From the NCBI GenBank assembly GCA_024663395.1, contig JANFAH010000004.1:1364001-1428000 (forward strand): a stretch of DNA of 64,000 nt, given 5' to 3'. Origin of the DNA: Pisolithus tinctorius. Its lineage: Eukaryota > Basidiomycota > Agaricomycetes > Boletales > Pisolithaceae. The translations under genes and the position numbers were made by a program. The notes under the pieces were generated by a model. The model made no database searches. It had not been told where the DNA came from and saw only the letters and a program-made list of their open reading frames with translations. Shown in pieces: positions 1 to 10,474 of the stretch (positions within the stretch are counted from its first letter, which is position 1; the number at the start of each line of letters is the position of its first letter).

Positions 1-317
1 GTAAGTGGATCTTGGCTGGTAATATCTTCGTATTCAGTTTGGTCGACACAGATACCCTTTCAAAGCATGCCTGGGCGGCGGTTGGTTGCTGGACTGAGAG
101 GCGTCGTGTACTACGTACGAGGATACTACAATGTTATTAGATCGGTGTTACGGTGGTACTAGTAATGGGACGAGCCTCTGACTGACCATATTGGGACCGA
201 CGTCAACGTGACCACGCAAGCAGACACCGCAGAGCGCTGCGTTCACCCTGTCTTTCTCGGCTTCTCCGCTGCCAAGTGCTTGCTTGCTTCGACACCAACT
301 AGCCTCGTCGTCCTGGA
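1..317. other. No gene recognised at left edge
   Basis: The first bases (GTAAGT) look like a splice donor, so the window may open inside a gene whose exons lie to the left. I see no convincing coding exon here. The 3' part is probably the promoter and 5' UTR of the I-BAR gene that starts at 318. Confidence 0.4.
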
Positions 318-2084
318 ATGCCTCGCAAGCCTCGTTCTTTGCGCAATCTGGCGTTGTCACCAAAGCGCTCTTCACCTCCACGTTCCCCTTCACCCACGTT
401 TACAGAAGTTACTCGTGCCTCCGACATGAATTTTGGCGCAGACGGCCCAGAAAAGATTATCACCCGCTCAAACCTCAAAACGAGCCTTACAAGCTTATGA
501 TGAGGTGTGTCACCTAAGGCCTCACCCACGGGCCGTGCTGATGCATCGAGTTTTGTGCAGCTTATGACTTCCAGTGCGAATTATCGTGCTGCACTGCTGC
601 ACATGTCCAAAGTCACCGCAGCTTTTGCAGATGCTATCGAAAAGTGCGCAGGGTGCGTTTCCAACGTCCATTTCCGACGCACGTATTGCAAACAGTGCTT
701 GCCAGTCTCAAGGGACCGTCTTACGAAGCCAGCACACGACTTCAGGCTGCTTCAGGGCTGCACCACCTCGTTGGAAACCACTGGCATGTCCTGGTCCGCA
801 GTATTTCCTCTGTGCGATTGTCCCCTCTCACGTATGATCCACGTATAGGCAGAGACCCTCGACAAGAATTTCGAGAAGCCCCTCCGTCAGCATTTGGACA
901 CTTATCGGACCATAGTCCATGTACGTGCATTCCCACAGTTTATGCCCTGGTTTCTGAATAGTTCGTTCCCACCTACAGGAACGCTCTGCATCGTATGAGA
1001 AAGCTCTTCGAGAAAAGAGCAATATTATCCGCCAGACTGAAATGAGCAATTTGAATAGGAAGCAACGTAGTAAGACCATTCTCTCACCGGTTAGACCCTC
1101 GGAACCAAGTATTCTTTTCAGACCTTCAAAGTTTCAGAGAAGCATTGACGGTCCTTCAACAGCAAGTCAATGAACTTGATGCCTTGAAATCACAGCACTA
1201 CCAAGAAATTATGGAACACTGAAGAAGAAGTCTGGGATGTAGTCCAAGCGAAGGTAAGATCAACGTTGCGGCTGTACCTTCAGCTCTCCAACTCTATTAG
1301 GTGTGCGTTGCAGTGCGCTCTACGATGGACGTATTTGATCGGTTTACGGCAAAAGCGTATGTCTACTGCGCACCAATTGCACCGTCACAATTGACTCACC
1401 TCTCGAACCTTAACTTAGTTCCGATCCCGTTTTGGAGCATATGCTTCAGTCGGTCCCAGATCCCTTCGATTCGTATGGGCCTCCCCAAGCGGAGGACCAA
1501 ATATTCACCATACTCCCTCCACTTGCTGTTATTGCCAACACGCCCTCGCCCTCGGCAACACCGCTAACGACTACTCCTCCCCCTGGTGCGGAGGCTCAAC
1601 CAAGCCACTCTAACAGTTCTTGGACCGCTCCAGGGACGTTCTTTCCAACTCCATCATCAGAGTGGGCAGACACTCCGCCCCCGTTCTCCTGACTTTGCGC
1701 GTTCACCTTCACCTTCCTCCCTAAAGCGCCGACAATCACACCCCCCGACGGCAAAAGGATCAGTCACGCAAGGCAGACTCAAAGCTACGTAGTGTCGTCG
1801 CTCTTGTCGACGAAACGGATATACGGCATCCGCCGGACGCGTCGGAGGTTGAAGGTGCAAGACCCCAATCCGATTCATGTAGAGAAGAACCACCGCCTGA
1901 GCACGATGTATGGGCCGTTTCGGGCACCAGTAATGCATCATATGACTCCGGATATTCTGCAAGTGGAGAGACAACGCCCCGTCGTTCAACGCTATCAATA
2001 ACTTCTCTTGATACGTACACTGATGCAGAGAGAAGTCTGACTTCCGATGATCAATCTGATCATACCGTACAGCTCGTGACTTGA
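318..2084 (+). CDS. I-BAR / IVY1-like phospholipid-binding protein
   Basis: This spliced gene starts at the ATG at 318 (MPRKPRSLRNLALSPKRSS) and ends at TGA 2082-2084. The exons give an N-terminal Ser/Pro-rich tail and then a long helical region. That region contains SANYRAALLHMSKVTAAFADA, LQAASGLHHLVGNHWHVL, an EKALREKSNIIRQTEMSNLNRKQR-like stretch, and VRSTMDVFDRFTAKA. I recognise this as the BAR/IMD-like region of basidiomycete Ivy1-type proteins, which bind phospholipids and, in yeast, associate with Ypt7 and vacuolar or endosomal membranes. The C-terminal third is low-complexity, rich in Pro and Ser, and ends in an acidic Ser/Asp tail. About seven short introns are needed, for example one starting GTGTGTCACC near 505 and one starting GTGCGTTTCC near 652. 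The family call is good. The cellular role is inferred from yeast Ivy1. Confidence 0.75.
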
Positions 2085-2208
2085 GCACCTTTGCAGCTTC
2101 TAGTTCGTTTGTTTTTATTCCTTCCTTCGATTGCTTTAGGCCAGCAAGGGCAATGTAAAGTAACATTTACCCAATCTATTATCACTCAGGATCGTGCGAC
2201 TGAATACA

Positions 2209-4889
2209 CTACGTCCTACGGACAGGTTGGATACCATATTGACGAAGAATATCAGACACGACAGCTGCCGGGCTTTTGAAAAGCGGGTCCGTGCCTGCAC
2301 CGGTTTTGGGGAATGCGATAACGTCTCGAATAGATGGGGTCTTGCAGAGAATCGACATCAACCGATCAAATCCTGTGTCCCACGCGGGGACACGTGGGAA
2401 CATGTTATCAAGGTACTCCCTACTGCGTGCGACCATACATACCTATCGCAATTCCACCGTGGGGAGGCGCACCACATCTGAGGGCATGTAAGAGGTGCTC
2501 GAAAGTGGCCTTCTCTGAATCTGTCAACTACCGGTCGACGTCTAAGAGGAATGCAGGTACAGAGTATGCGGCAAGCCATCGTACCTGCAGCACCTGGGTG
2601 AAGATGTAATCTTGCATGGCCGCATCATGAACTCTGACAGATCCTCCTCCAATCTCGACGCCGTTCAGTACCAGGTCATAATGTTGTCCACGAACCTAGC
2701 ACAATGCACTGGCATCAGGTACACAGGTGACATAAGACAAATGCAGACCTGGCTTATGCGCCCAGCGTACATAGCTTCAATGTCTTGCCACATGGGGGCT
2801 GTAAAAGGATGATGCGTGCTGCTCCACCTTCCATGTGCTAGGAAATTTTTATCGGGGTCCGCTCTGGTAAATAAGGGAAATTCGGTAACCCATAAGAAGT
2901 GTGGAGTAGCGGGAGGGATATAATCCCCTGCGATATTGTTACGTAGCGGCGTTAGATGTGCACCAAATGGACGCACCTAGCTTCTCCGCGATCTCGGCAA
3001 GTTGGATTCGAATACGACCCAGCGCCGTAGAGCCACCCTGCAACACACGTGAGTGATCGGGTGACACGAAATATGTGGAATGCACCTCTAATCTCGAACG
3101 GCGCTGTGATATCCAGATACAGTCACCTGGCCGCACTCCTAGTGCCTGGTTGATTGCTGCGTGCTTCTCGGCCGCCAATGGTATTTCGAATGATACGACT
3201 CTGGAATTGTCTAGCCAGTTGACTTCATTCTCCGTGGTGATAGTGATGCGATCCTACCAGTTGGGATTAGGTTGACGTTGCATGGAAGAACAGATGAACC
3301 TACTACGCCAAGCTCATTTAATTTACTTTCGTTAGCTCTGAGGAATGCCTGGCAGTCAAGCCGGCGGATTACCAGGGCTTCCAATGTGACTCCTAGGCCT
3401 TCCAGCCGTCCGCGGTACTGATCCGGAAGTAATGAAGAGACATTGACGATCTGTATCCCCCAAAAAGGAAGGTGAAGAACGCGCGGAGAAGATGTACAAA
3501 CACAAACCTTCAACGGGAATCGAGTGTCAGGTTTGTCTGATCCATACTAGGCACGAATTAGTCTACCGGATGATTGGCGAGCAACGAGCAACTGACGGAT
3601 GACATGGATTCCGCGTAAGTCATAACGTCGAACGAGCTTGGCAGGGTCACACCCTCGACTTGTTGCCATACGTTACGGATGAGAGACTCTACTACCGTGC
3701 GTACCTCGTGACCACCGATCTGCCAGTTGTCTATTTGGGACTCGGTTTTACGCCGGGGTGGGCCCCAAGAGACGTATGCCATTTCGAGATCGATTTGAGT
3801 GAACTCGGGTTGGCGATCCTTGCGACTATCCTCGTCTCTGAAGCATTTGGCAATCTGGAAATACTTGTCAATGGCTCCAGAGCAAATGAGTAATTGCTTT
3901 GGTTGCTGTGGTGATTGGGGAAGGGAATAGAATAGAGGGTGCGTGTGTGCTTCACTGGCGGATCTGCCGACCCTACTAGGGACAAGAAATTCTCTAGCCC
4001 CTTCGGGGGACGATTTGAGCAGCAGTGGAGTCTCGACTTCCAGGAAGTCTGACCGATGGATGTTAGGGTTCCCGTTGTAGCATGACATGCGACATACACA
4101 CACCCTCGTGATGCAGGGTGTCACGGATTATGCGAGAGACTATACTTCTCTTCTTGATGTTGTTGGTCAGGGTGGCCCTGCGTAGATCAAGATGGCGGAA
4201 TTGGGCCCTCAACTCTTCGTTTACCTACAATTGTGTCTCCATCGGTGAAGGAAAAGGCGTGCGGTTGGATGATAACTAACCAAGCAGTGCTCGTCCGACG
4301 GGACGAAGGGCAGATTACGATCTGCTGGATTCAAGAGGACGAAATTGGACACCTCGACCTCGACGTCCCCGGTACCATCCTTACGAGAACATGTCAGGGT
4401 CAAGTCTAGAACATACCACGCGAGGCTAGGGTGACGACAATACTGACATCTCGTCGCGAACTTTGAGGTCTCACGCGTACTTCACCCTCGATCAAAACGG
4501 TTGATTCGACGGGGATGTCTGACAGCGCGGCTAAATGGTCACCAGCACATGAGTCGCGTTTGCGACGCACGACGAGCTGGGTGACTCCATGTGAGTCCTT
4601 GATAGGAAAGAAGGACATTGCTTTGGAGACTTTGCTTGATATGGTAAAACGTGAGTGATTGAGTGATTTGGACAGCAGAACGAATGGGGCAGGGTAGTAC
4701 CGTTCCGGGAGCAACCAGCCCGCGAGGACGACACGATCGCCCGCATGGTCAGCAGAGAGCTCTCCACAGGTGTGTGTGCGAGATGGATATGGTGCTGGCA
4801 AGACAAGGTTAGATTTGCGGGGAGAACGCGTGCAGCCACCAACCAGAATGAGCGACGAGGCGCTTCACAGTGGAGAATGCTCGACGCAT
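2209..4889 (-). CDS. MSD1: Mitochondrial aspartyl-tRNA synthetase
   Basis: This is a class II aminoacyl-tRNA synthetase that charges mitochondrial tRNA-Asp. The first exon starts at the ATG at 4889 and reads [15 protein letters not shown], an Arg-rich presequence without acidic residues. It is spliced to the OB-fold anticodon-binding domain ([20 protein letters not shown], then [18 protein letters not shown]). Class II motifs follow: motif 1 region with [20 protein letters not shown], motif 2 with [20 protein letters not shown] and [11 protein letters not shown], and the bacterial-type insertion. Near the end is [30 protein letters not shown]. The final exon has [22 protein letters not shown] and [10 protein letters not shown], typical of motif 3, and stops at TAG 2209-2211. 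The bacterial-type Asp-RS architecture marks it as the organellar enzyme. Many short introns split the gene. It faces the F-box gene across a 255-bp intergenic region. Confidence 0.92.
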
Positions 4890-5095
4890 GGGTGAGAGAG
4901 GGAATGGCAATTACATAATATCCGGGATATATAATAATTATGTAAATTATATTTTGTTTTGTCTCCATCACACTGGCTGGCCACGGATTTGCTCGGTGCT
5001 CGGTTGACCCTGGCCCACTTTGCTCTGTTTCCCTTCACACGCGGGCATCAATCCCGAAAAATAAAATAAAATAAAATATCAGGCCGTTGGGAAAG

Positions 5096-5102
5096 TATAT
5101 AA
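5096..5102 (+). promoter_or_regulatory. TATA box of the F-box gene
   Basis: TATATAA lies 43 bp upstream of the ATG at 5145. An A-rich stretch of AAATA repeats (about 5057-5079) lies just upstream. The short distance implies a very short 5' UTR. Confidence 0.5.
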
Positions 5103-5144
5103 GGACCCGTGTACCGCTCGCCCCTACACTAATACACAAGTGCC

Positions 5145-6209
5145 ATGTCTCTCCAAGGCCTCCCCATCGAACTGGTGCACATCATCGCTCAGGACCTTGA
5201 CATCCACACCCTCGCAGCTCTCGCCCAGACTTGCTCTTCCTTCTGTTTGGTGGCACAGTCCCTGCTCTATCGGCGCATCTCTGTTTCTGCGTGGTCTCGC
5301 AACCTATCCGTCGTGCCGCTCCTCGCCAAAAGACCCGACATCGCACGCCACGTCCGGTCATTCTATATTGCCGTAGACTCTCCCCCCACAGTCTTTTCTG
5401 TTTATTACGGCCTTCTAGCAAAGGCCATCCAAAATATGTCCGAGTTGACGTCCCTTAATCTTCTTGTGGATTCGGGCGTCAGCTGGGTTCTCAAGGAAGC
5501 ATGTACCCACACATCGTACCCGTACCTAACGCATTTTACGTGCTCTTTCCCATTCGACGAAAACGTCATCCAGTTCCTCGGAAAAACTCCCTCCCTCCTC
5601 GAACTGGAGGCAGATTCTATACCCTCTACCTTCGCACTCAATCCACTCGGCGCCTCTCTCCCCCCGACCACCATTCCACTTCTAGAACATTTTATTGGAT
5701 CACCCAGGACAGCCCGAGCACTTGTCCCCGGCCGGCCAATAAAGAGTTTGCACCTCAATGGCAGTGCTCTGACAGAAGACGACATCGTGCTGCTGGCACG
5801 GGCGACCTCCCCCATTGTGGTCTTGGGTGCAGCGATAAACTCTTCTCCCGTACCCTTTTTGGAGCATCTACACCGGTATCTACCGCATCTCGCTTACCTA
5901 AGAATCATGACCATGCAGACCATGCACGAACCCCCTGCTCCTGTGAGTATCTCGATCGCGACGTTTCAGGCCAGTGTTTCAAAATCAGGCCATCTAATTG
6001 TTTCAATTCAGGAATTCTACGAACAAGTCGCTGACGTACTCGCTTCATTTCCGGAGCTTAGTGCATTCGAACTCTCCGGCATGCATTGGGGTTCACAACA
6101 AAAACGTGGTGATGGCTCGAAAAGGGTGTGGCAATCATCGCCCCTGTCCACCATGACTCAACTAGATGATAATATATTACTCGAAACACATAATTTTTCT
6201 CTCTACTGA
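5145..6209 (+). CDS. F-box domain protein
   Basis: A 354-residue reading frame begins MSLQGLPIELVHIIAQDLDI, continues with THTLAALAQTCSSFCLVAQSLLYRRISV, and matches an F-box at residues 1-45. The rest resembles the degenerate leucine-rich repeat (LRR)-like regions of the many basidiomycete F-box proteins (LTSLNLLVD, LLELEAD, IKSLHLNGSALTEDDIVLLA, FPELSAFELSG). The expected role is substrate recognition in an SCF ubiquitin ligase through Skp1, inferred from the family. A 69-nt segment, 5943-6011 (GTGAGTAT..TTCAG), has the form of a normal intron, but its length is a multiple of three and it has no in-frame stop. The protein may therefore be 354 or 331 residues. The ATG is supported by the TATA box 43 bp upstream. 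Confidence 0.8.
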   Translation: MSLQGLPIELVHIIAQDLDIHTLAALAQTCSSFCLVAQSLLYRRISVSAWSRNLSVVPLLAKRPDIARHVRSFYIAVDSPPTVFSVYYGLLAKAIQNMSELTSLNLLVDSGVSWVLKEACTHTSYPYLTHFTCSFPFDENVIQFLGKTPSLLELEADSIPSTFALNPLGASLPPTTIPLLEHFIGSPRTARALVPGRPIKSLHLNGSALTEDDIVLLARATSPIVVLGAAINSSPVPFLEHLHRYLPHLAYLRIMTMQTMHEPPAPVSISIATFQASVSKSGHLIVSIQEFYEQVADVLASFPELSAFELSGMHWGSQQKRGDGSKRVWQSSPLSTMTQLDDNILLETHNFSLY

Positions 6210-6355
6210 TAATTTCCATGTAGACGTCCCTGTTGTATGTTTGTCCAAGGTCTCGTAACATCACCACGAAAAAGATTCCGACCCCCCATCGAGATACCGT
6301 AAACCCTGTATTCCCCACTATAGACACCTCTAGTAATGTGATACTCAGCGCCCAG

Positions 6356-7371
6356 CTAATTCAATTCTTCTACGGCCCGATTGACGAATGATGCAGCATC
6401 GTAACACACCAAACTGCCCACGTCCAAGTCTTCCATAGTAAAAAACCGACCCCCTATGAACCGCGCGGCGACGCCAACGTACTTGTTGCCACTTTGCGCG
6501 ACTTCAAACTTGCGGAATTGCCATCCCCTGACGAGCTCGCCGTCAATGGTGACAGCCTCCTCAGGTACGTTGTACTGTATTCGCCGGAAGTCGAACCCCA
6601 GCCCCATTCCGAGCGCCTTGGTGTATGCTTCCTTCAACGTCCAGATCCAGTAAAACCGGCGCAATGCTTCCGACTGGGGGATGTCTGCTAACACCAGGCC
6701 ATGTTCTAGTGGCGTCAACTACGTAAAGTCCCGTGAGTACCGGCGAATATAAGATGGATATCGTTACCTGGCCGGAGACACTGTCGACAAAATCGGCGAA
6801 CGTCGAGTTGGGGGGAATTTTGAGCTGCATGACGTCGACGCCCACGGTGAAGGCGGGCGGACCGAGGTCGCCCGTTCCGAAGGCCATCGCTACCACGCCC
6901 TCATCATGGGTCACGTTAAACCCTAGGGGTGGGTCGATCCCTGGAGCGATCTGGAAGAAATCCCCGTGTTAATATCTCACACACGAAAAAAAAAGTCAAG
7001 GGTAGCTTACACAGTATGGTTTTCCGGTGTCAGTGGTGGCGAAAGTCAATGTGTCCTTCGGGACGCCTCGCTTCCTGAGCAGCACTCGAGGTAAGAGATT
7101 GCCGATGAGAGATCCTTGGGACAGAGCGAGCGGAAGCAATATTTCAGATTTACGAGACATTCATGGCGAAACACAGACAACGCACTACAGGCATCCTCGC
7201 GGCGATGAAATCTCTTGATCTTGGCTTGTGCTGTCTGATCGACGAGGGATAGAGCACTATGATAAAGCTGGATAGTCTGGCTCGGTGCCACCGTTGCATA
7301 GGAGATGAGCAGATCATACGTACAGCGTCTGGGAAGTTCGCCTTGTCGTATATGACGGCCCACACCTGCAT
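6356..7371 (-). CDS. Sfp-type 4'-phosphopantetheinyl transferase
   Basis: This enzyme transfers phosphopantetheine from CoA to carrier domains of fatty acid synthase, polyketide synthases, NRPSs or alpha-aminoadipate reductase. The signature motifs are present in order. FHRRED and a LIGNLLPRVLLRKRGVP-like exon come first, followed by DTLTFATTDTGKPYC. Next is FNVTHDEGVVAMAFG with GVDVM (the magnesium-binding GxD), and then FYWIWTLKEAYTKALGMGLG, the family's WxxKEAxxK motif. The C-terminus ends VNRAVEELN at TAG 6356-6358. The start is the ATG at 7371 (MQVWAVIYDKANFPDA). At least three introns interrupt the gene. The splice between the first two exons is the least certain. It is divergent from the MAK32-like gene, with 162 bp between the two ATGs. 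Confidence 0.88.
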
Positions 7372-7533
7372 CACAGTGGAAATCTAAAAAATTGTCGGCG
7401 ACGACCTCGACCGTTGTTGCGGATGGCAGTTACCCACCACTTGCCGCTCTGCCACAGATACATACCCAAGTCGTGGCCAATGTGGTGTCCCCCGAACAAC
7501 ACTTTTCGCACGTACACTACTACCCTTCACAAC

Positions 7534-8951
7534 ATGGCGGACGCCCCCGATTTCGTGACTCTTGGCATGTTCATTATCGACGAATTCTCATTTACCGACC
7601 AGAACGGAAAACCGACCGGGAAAACCTTGCCCTCACAGGCACGTACTGGCTCAAACGGATCCCGGGCTCCTACTTACGCCCTCGTATGTAGATCGGGGGT
7701 GGCGGCACATACGCCGCCATTGGGGCTCGGATATGGTCTGTGATCCCTCCACTCCAATCCGCGGCCCAGGCAAAGTCAACGCTTTACAGGCTACCTCCCC
7801 ACAGAGTCGGCATGATTGTTGATCGGGGTAACGACTTCCCCCAGGATGTCCAAGATAAACTCTTATCTTATGGAACCAACATGTGGCATTTTCGCAACCG
7901 CGATGATCGTGGAACAACTCGTGCATTGAATTCATACCGAGGTGACTCCCGAGGGTCCGAGAGCTTCCCTTGATTTTAGTTTGTACCGCACCTCAACGCT
8001 ATGCGTAAAATTCCCGCAGGTTCCAATACCTCAATCCTCGAATCAGGCTTACACCGCGGGATTTGCACGAGACCCGCTTTGCATGGCCCAGAGCATTACA
8101 CTTCATTTGCTCGCCAACCCGTGCCCTTGAAATTATTTCTGAAGTTGAGCAGGTCGATAGGTGGGAACCAACCATGATATTTGAACCGATACCTGTTAGT
8201 GAAATCAGCGTTTTCGCGCGCTGGGGATAAAGTGTCCATCAGGATAGATGCGTCCCGGAAGAATTACCCTCCCTCGTAAAGGTGTTGCCATTCATCTCGG
8301 TTCTAAGGTGAGCACGCCATCGCCGCCGAGGTGACCGCGATCCGAGGACCTCTCTCAGCCCGAATGCAGAGGAAGCCCTTTCATTACTTTCTATGCCAAC
8401 TCCCGTCACAAAGGAATCCGTGGAGACAGCGGCGGTTCGCTTCCTGGATATGGGAGTGGGAAGTGCGGGGAAAGGATGCGTCATTATCCGCAGCGGTGCG
8501 CTGGGAGCTTTTCTCGCGACCAAGGCCAGCGGAGGCCAGTGGGTCGATGCTTTCTGGACACCAAATGACAACGGAAAGGTCATCGATGTTACTGGTCAGT
8601 TTGCAAAGGACGTACTGAATTTGCATCTAAGGCGATTTTGCCAATTCAGGCGCAGGTAATAGCTTTTTAGGAGGACTTGCGGCTGGTCTGTTGCTCACTG
8701 GGGGTGATTTCTGCGAAGGTAAGTCGACTCACTTCTGGGGGATCTGTGTAGTTTCTCAACAGCGAGGCGTAGCCACACTCTACGCTGCCGTCTCGGCTTC
8801 GTTCGTGATCGAGCAGAGCGGCTTGCCAGTGTTACGTGTGCATTCGGAGACGGGACTCGAAGAATGGAATAGTGATATACCTCAGAGAAGGGTGGATGCG
8901 TTGCGGCAGCGTCACCTTCAGCTCGACAAAATACGCAATAAAGATCATTAG
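7534..8951 (+). CDS. MAK32: MAK32-like pfkB-family carbohydrate kinase
   Basis: The gene starts at the ATG at 7534 (MADAPDFVTLGMFIIDEFSF) and ends at TAG 8949-8951. The exons give a ribokinase-fold protein. Features in order are a GGGGTYAAIGARI glycine motif, VGMIVDRGNDFP, YGTNMWHFRNRDDRGTTRAL, and LHFICSPTRALEIISEVEQV. These are followed by EPIPDRCVPEELPSL, VLSPNAEEALSLL, GCVIIRSGALGAF and the pfkB signature DVTGAGNSFLGGLAAGLLLT, with the catalytic Asp in the GAGN motif. The middle segment matches fungal Mak32 more closely than other PfkB proteins. Yeast MAK32 is needed for maintenance of L-A double-stranded RNA virus. The substrate is unknown. Introns are 45-60 nt. Confidence 0.87.
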
Positions 8952-9048
8952 AAGCGCTGATGTATACAGTCCAGACAATACAATATATGTAGATGGGGGA
9001 GAAATGCACGCAAGGATATTAAGCCGGGGTGGAAATATTGCTAGTGTC

Positions 9049-9734
9049 CTATGTCTGGGGTTGTGGCAGTTGTTGTTGCTGTTGCTGAGGTTGCGCAAAT
9101 TTTGCACGGCTGAGAGCAAACAGTTCCTCCTGCTTTGCTTGCAATTCCTCGGGAGTTAGTCCGGAGTCTTTTATCTTATCAGCCTTCTTCTCCCTATCCT
9201 GTGACAGAACTGAGCAAGAAAAAATGGATAGACAGTGGGGAAAATGAGAACCTTTTGCTGCTGTTTGTGGTCTTTCAGGACGTCTTCGACCTCGGTCGTG
9301 AATGAGTCGAAACCAAGACGCTGGAATGGACTTGGCAGGGTATTCTATGTCTAGGGTGAACCGGACGTACCTTGAGCGCGCCAATGATATGCTCTGGTGC
9401 TATAGTTTTCTTTGACTCTTGCTCGCATATTTCGTTTGCTTCAGAGGATATCAGGTGAATAAACTCTGGAGCGGAGGGGTGAATCTCATGCGCAAGCGAT
9501 CGAGCAGTGTGGTATGTTTACCTACACAGCACTCGATGACCAGATCTCGTGTCTCCTTTGCGCATGTGACATCGCTTGGGAGTAGCTCTGGGGACGATGC
9601 ATGTGAGTGGCGATGTATGCCATGCTGTATAGAGACAAGTGCATACCGTTGATCATCTTTGCGACTGTCGCCTTGGGCAGCGACAAATCGTCGTCGGACG
9701 ATCCTGGGCCTATGTGACCTTCTCTATCAGACAT
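9049..9734 (-). CDS. NCB2: Negative cofactor 2 beta (Dr1), histone-fold TBP regulator
   Basis: The start is at 9734 (MSDREGHIGPGSSDDDLSLPK, shown in part) and the stop is at 9049-9051. Spliced exons give the NC2-beta histone fold: LSLPKATVAKMINELLPSDV, CAKETRDLVIECCVEFIHLI, SSEANEICEQESKKTIAPEH and HIIGALKRLGF. These are followed by the conserved VEDVLKDHKQQQ linker and REKKADKIKDSGLTPEELQA. The tail is Gln-rich (FAQPQQQQQQLPQPQT). NC2-beta pairs with NC2-alpha on promoter-bound TBP and blocks TFIIA/TFIIB entry. Three or four short introns are present. It is divergent from SmF, with 136 bp between the two ATGs, so the two probably share a promoter region. Confidence 0.92.
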
Positions 9735-9870
9735 TGTTGGTTCTACACGATGGTGGCCAGGCTGCGATGCTGGTCTTCGTCTGTGGGCGGTGATGTGACT
9801 CCCGTTTTGGTGGTGCCGGGCTCCATTTCGAAGTCCGCACGACCGTCGCCTCTCGTCGTCATCTGCCAGA

Positions 9871-10348
9871 ATGTCGTCGGTGAGTGCATATATCCAGCTG
9901 ATCGCTGGAGGGTCTGATCGTCGTGCAGGTCAACCCAGTCAATCCAAAGCCATTCATGCAGGAGCTGACGGGGAAACCGGTGTTTGTCAGACTAAAATGG
10001 GGACTCGAATACAAGGGTTTCCTCGTAAGCACGGATGGCTATATGAACCTCCAGGTGTGCATCGATCCTATGATGGTCTCCGCTTTCTGACTCGTCGCGC
10101 GCAGTTGGCGAATACAGAGGAATTCCAGGACGGCCAATCCACGGGGAGCCTTGGGGAGGTTTTCATACGGTGAGTGACATTTACGTGTTATGAGCATGCC
10201 CTGATCTTTTTTTTTTTTTTTTTTTCTTTTCTGTAGTTGTAACAATGTTCTCTATATAATAAGTATCGTTCTCTCGTTCTTCCCGCGTCTTACTGACACG
10301 GCTGTGTGCACAGGGAAGCGCCATCGGAGTGATTGTCGTGTATCGTAG
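9871..10348 (+). CDS. SMX3: Small nuclear ribonucleoprotein F (SmF)
   Basis: This is a subunit of the heptameric Sm ring of spliceosomal snRNPs. The exons are 9871-9879 (M-S-S only), 9929-10054, 10105-10169, 10237-10262 and 10314-10348. They encode Sm1 ([40 protein letters not shown]) and Sm2 ([14 protein letters not shown]), as in SmF. The third intron (10170-10236) contains a run of 19 T just before its acceptor. The last intron (10263-10313, 51 nt) is a multiple of three without an in-frame stop. Both spliced and unspliced mRNAs therefore end at the same TAG 10346-10348 and differ only in a 17-residue insert. The tiny first coding exon is typical of this family in basidiomycetes. Confidence 0.93.
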
Positions 10349-10474
10349 TTGCATTACTGGCCTTCGCGTAGTCGTGTTATTACATAATCAAATGACCATT
10401 GTCGTCCATACAAGGAAACAACGCTTCCCGCTTTTTATACTGTTACGCTCGTCCCTCCCACTTTCATTTCACCC

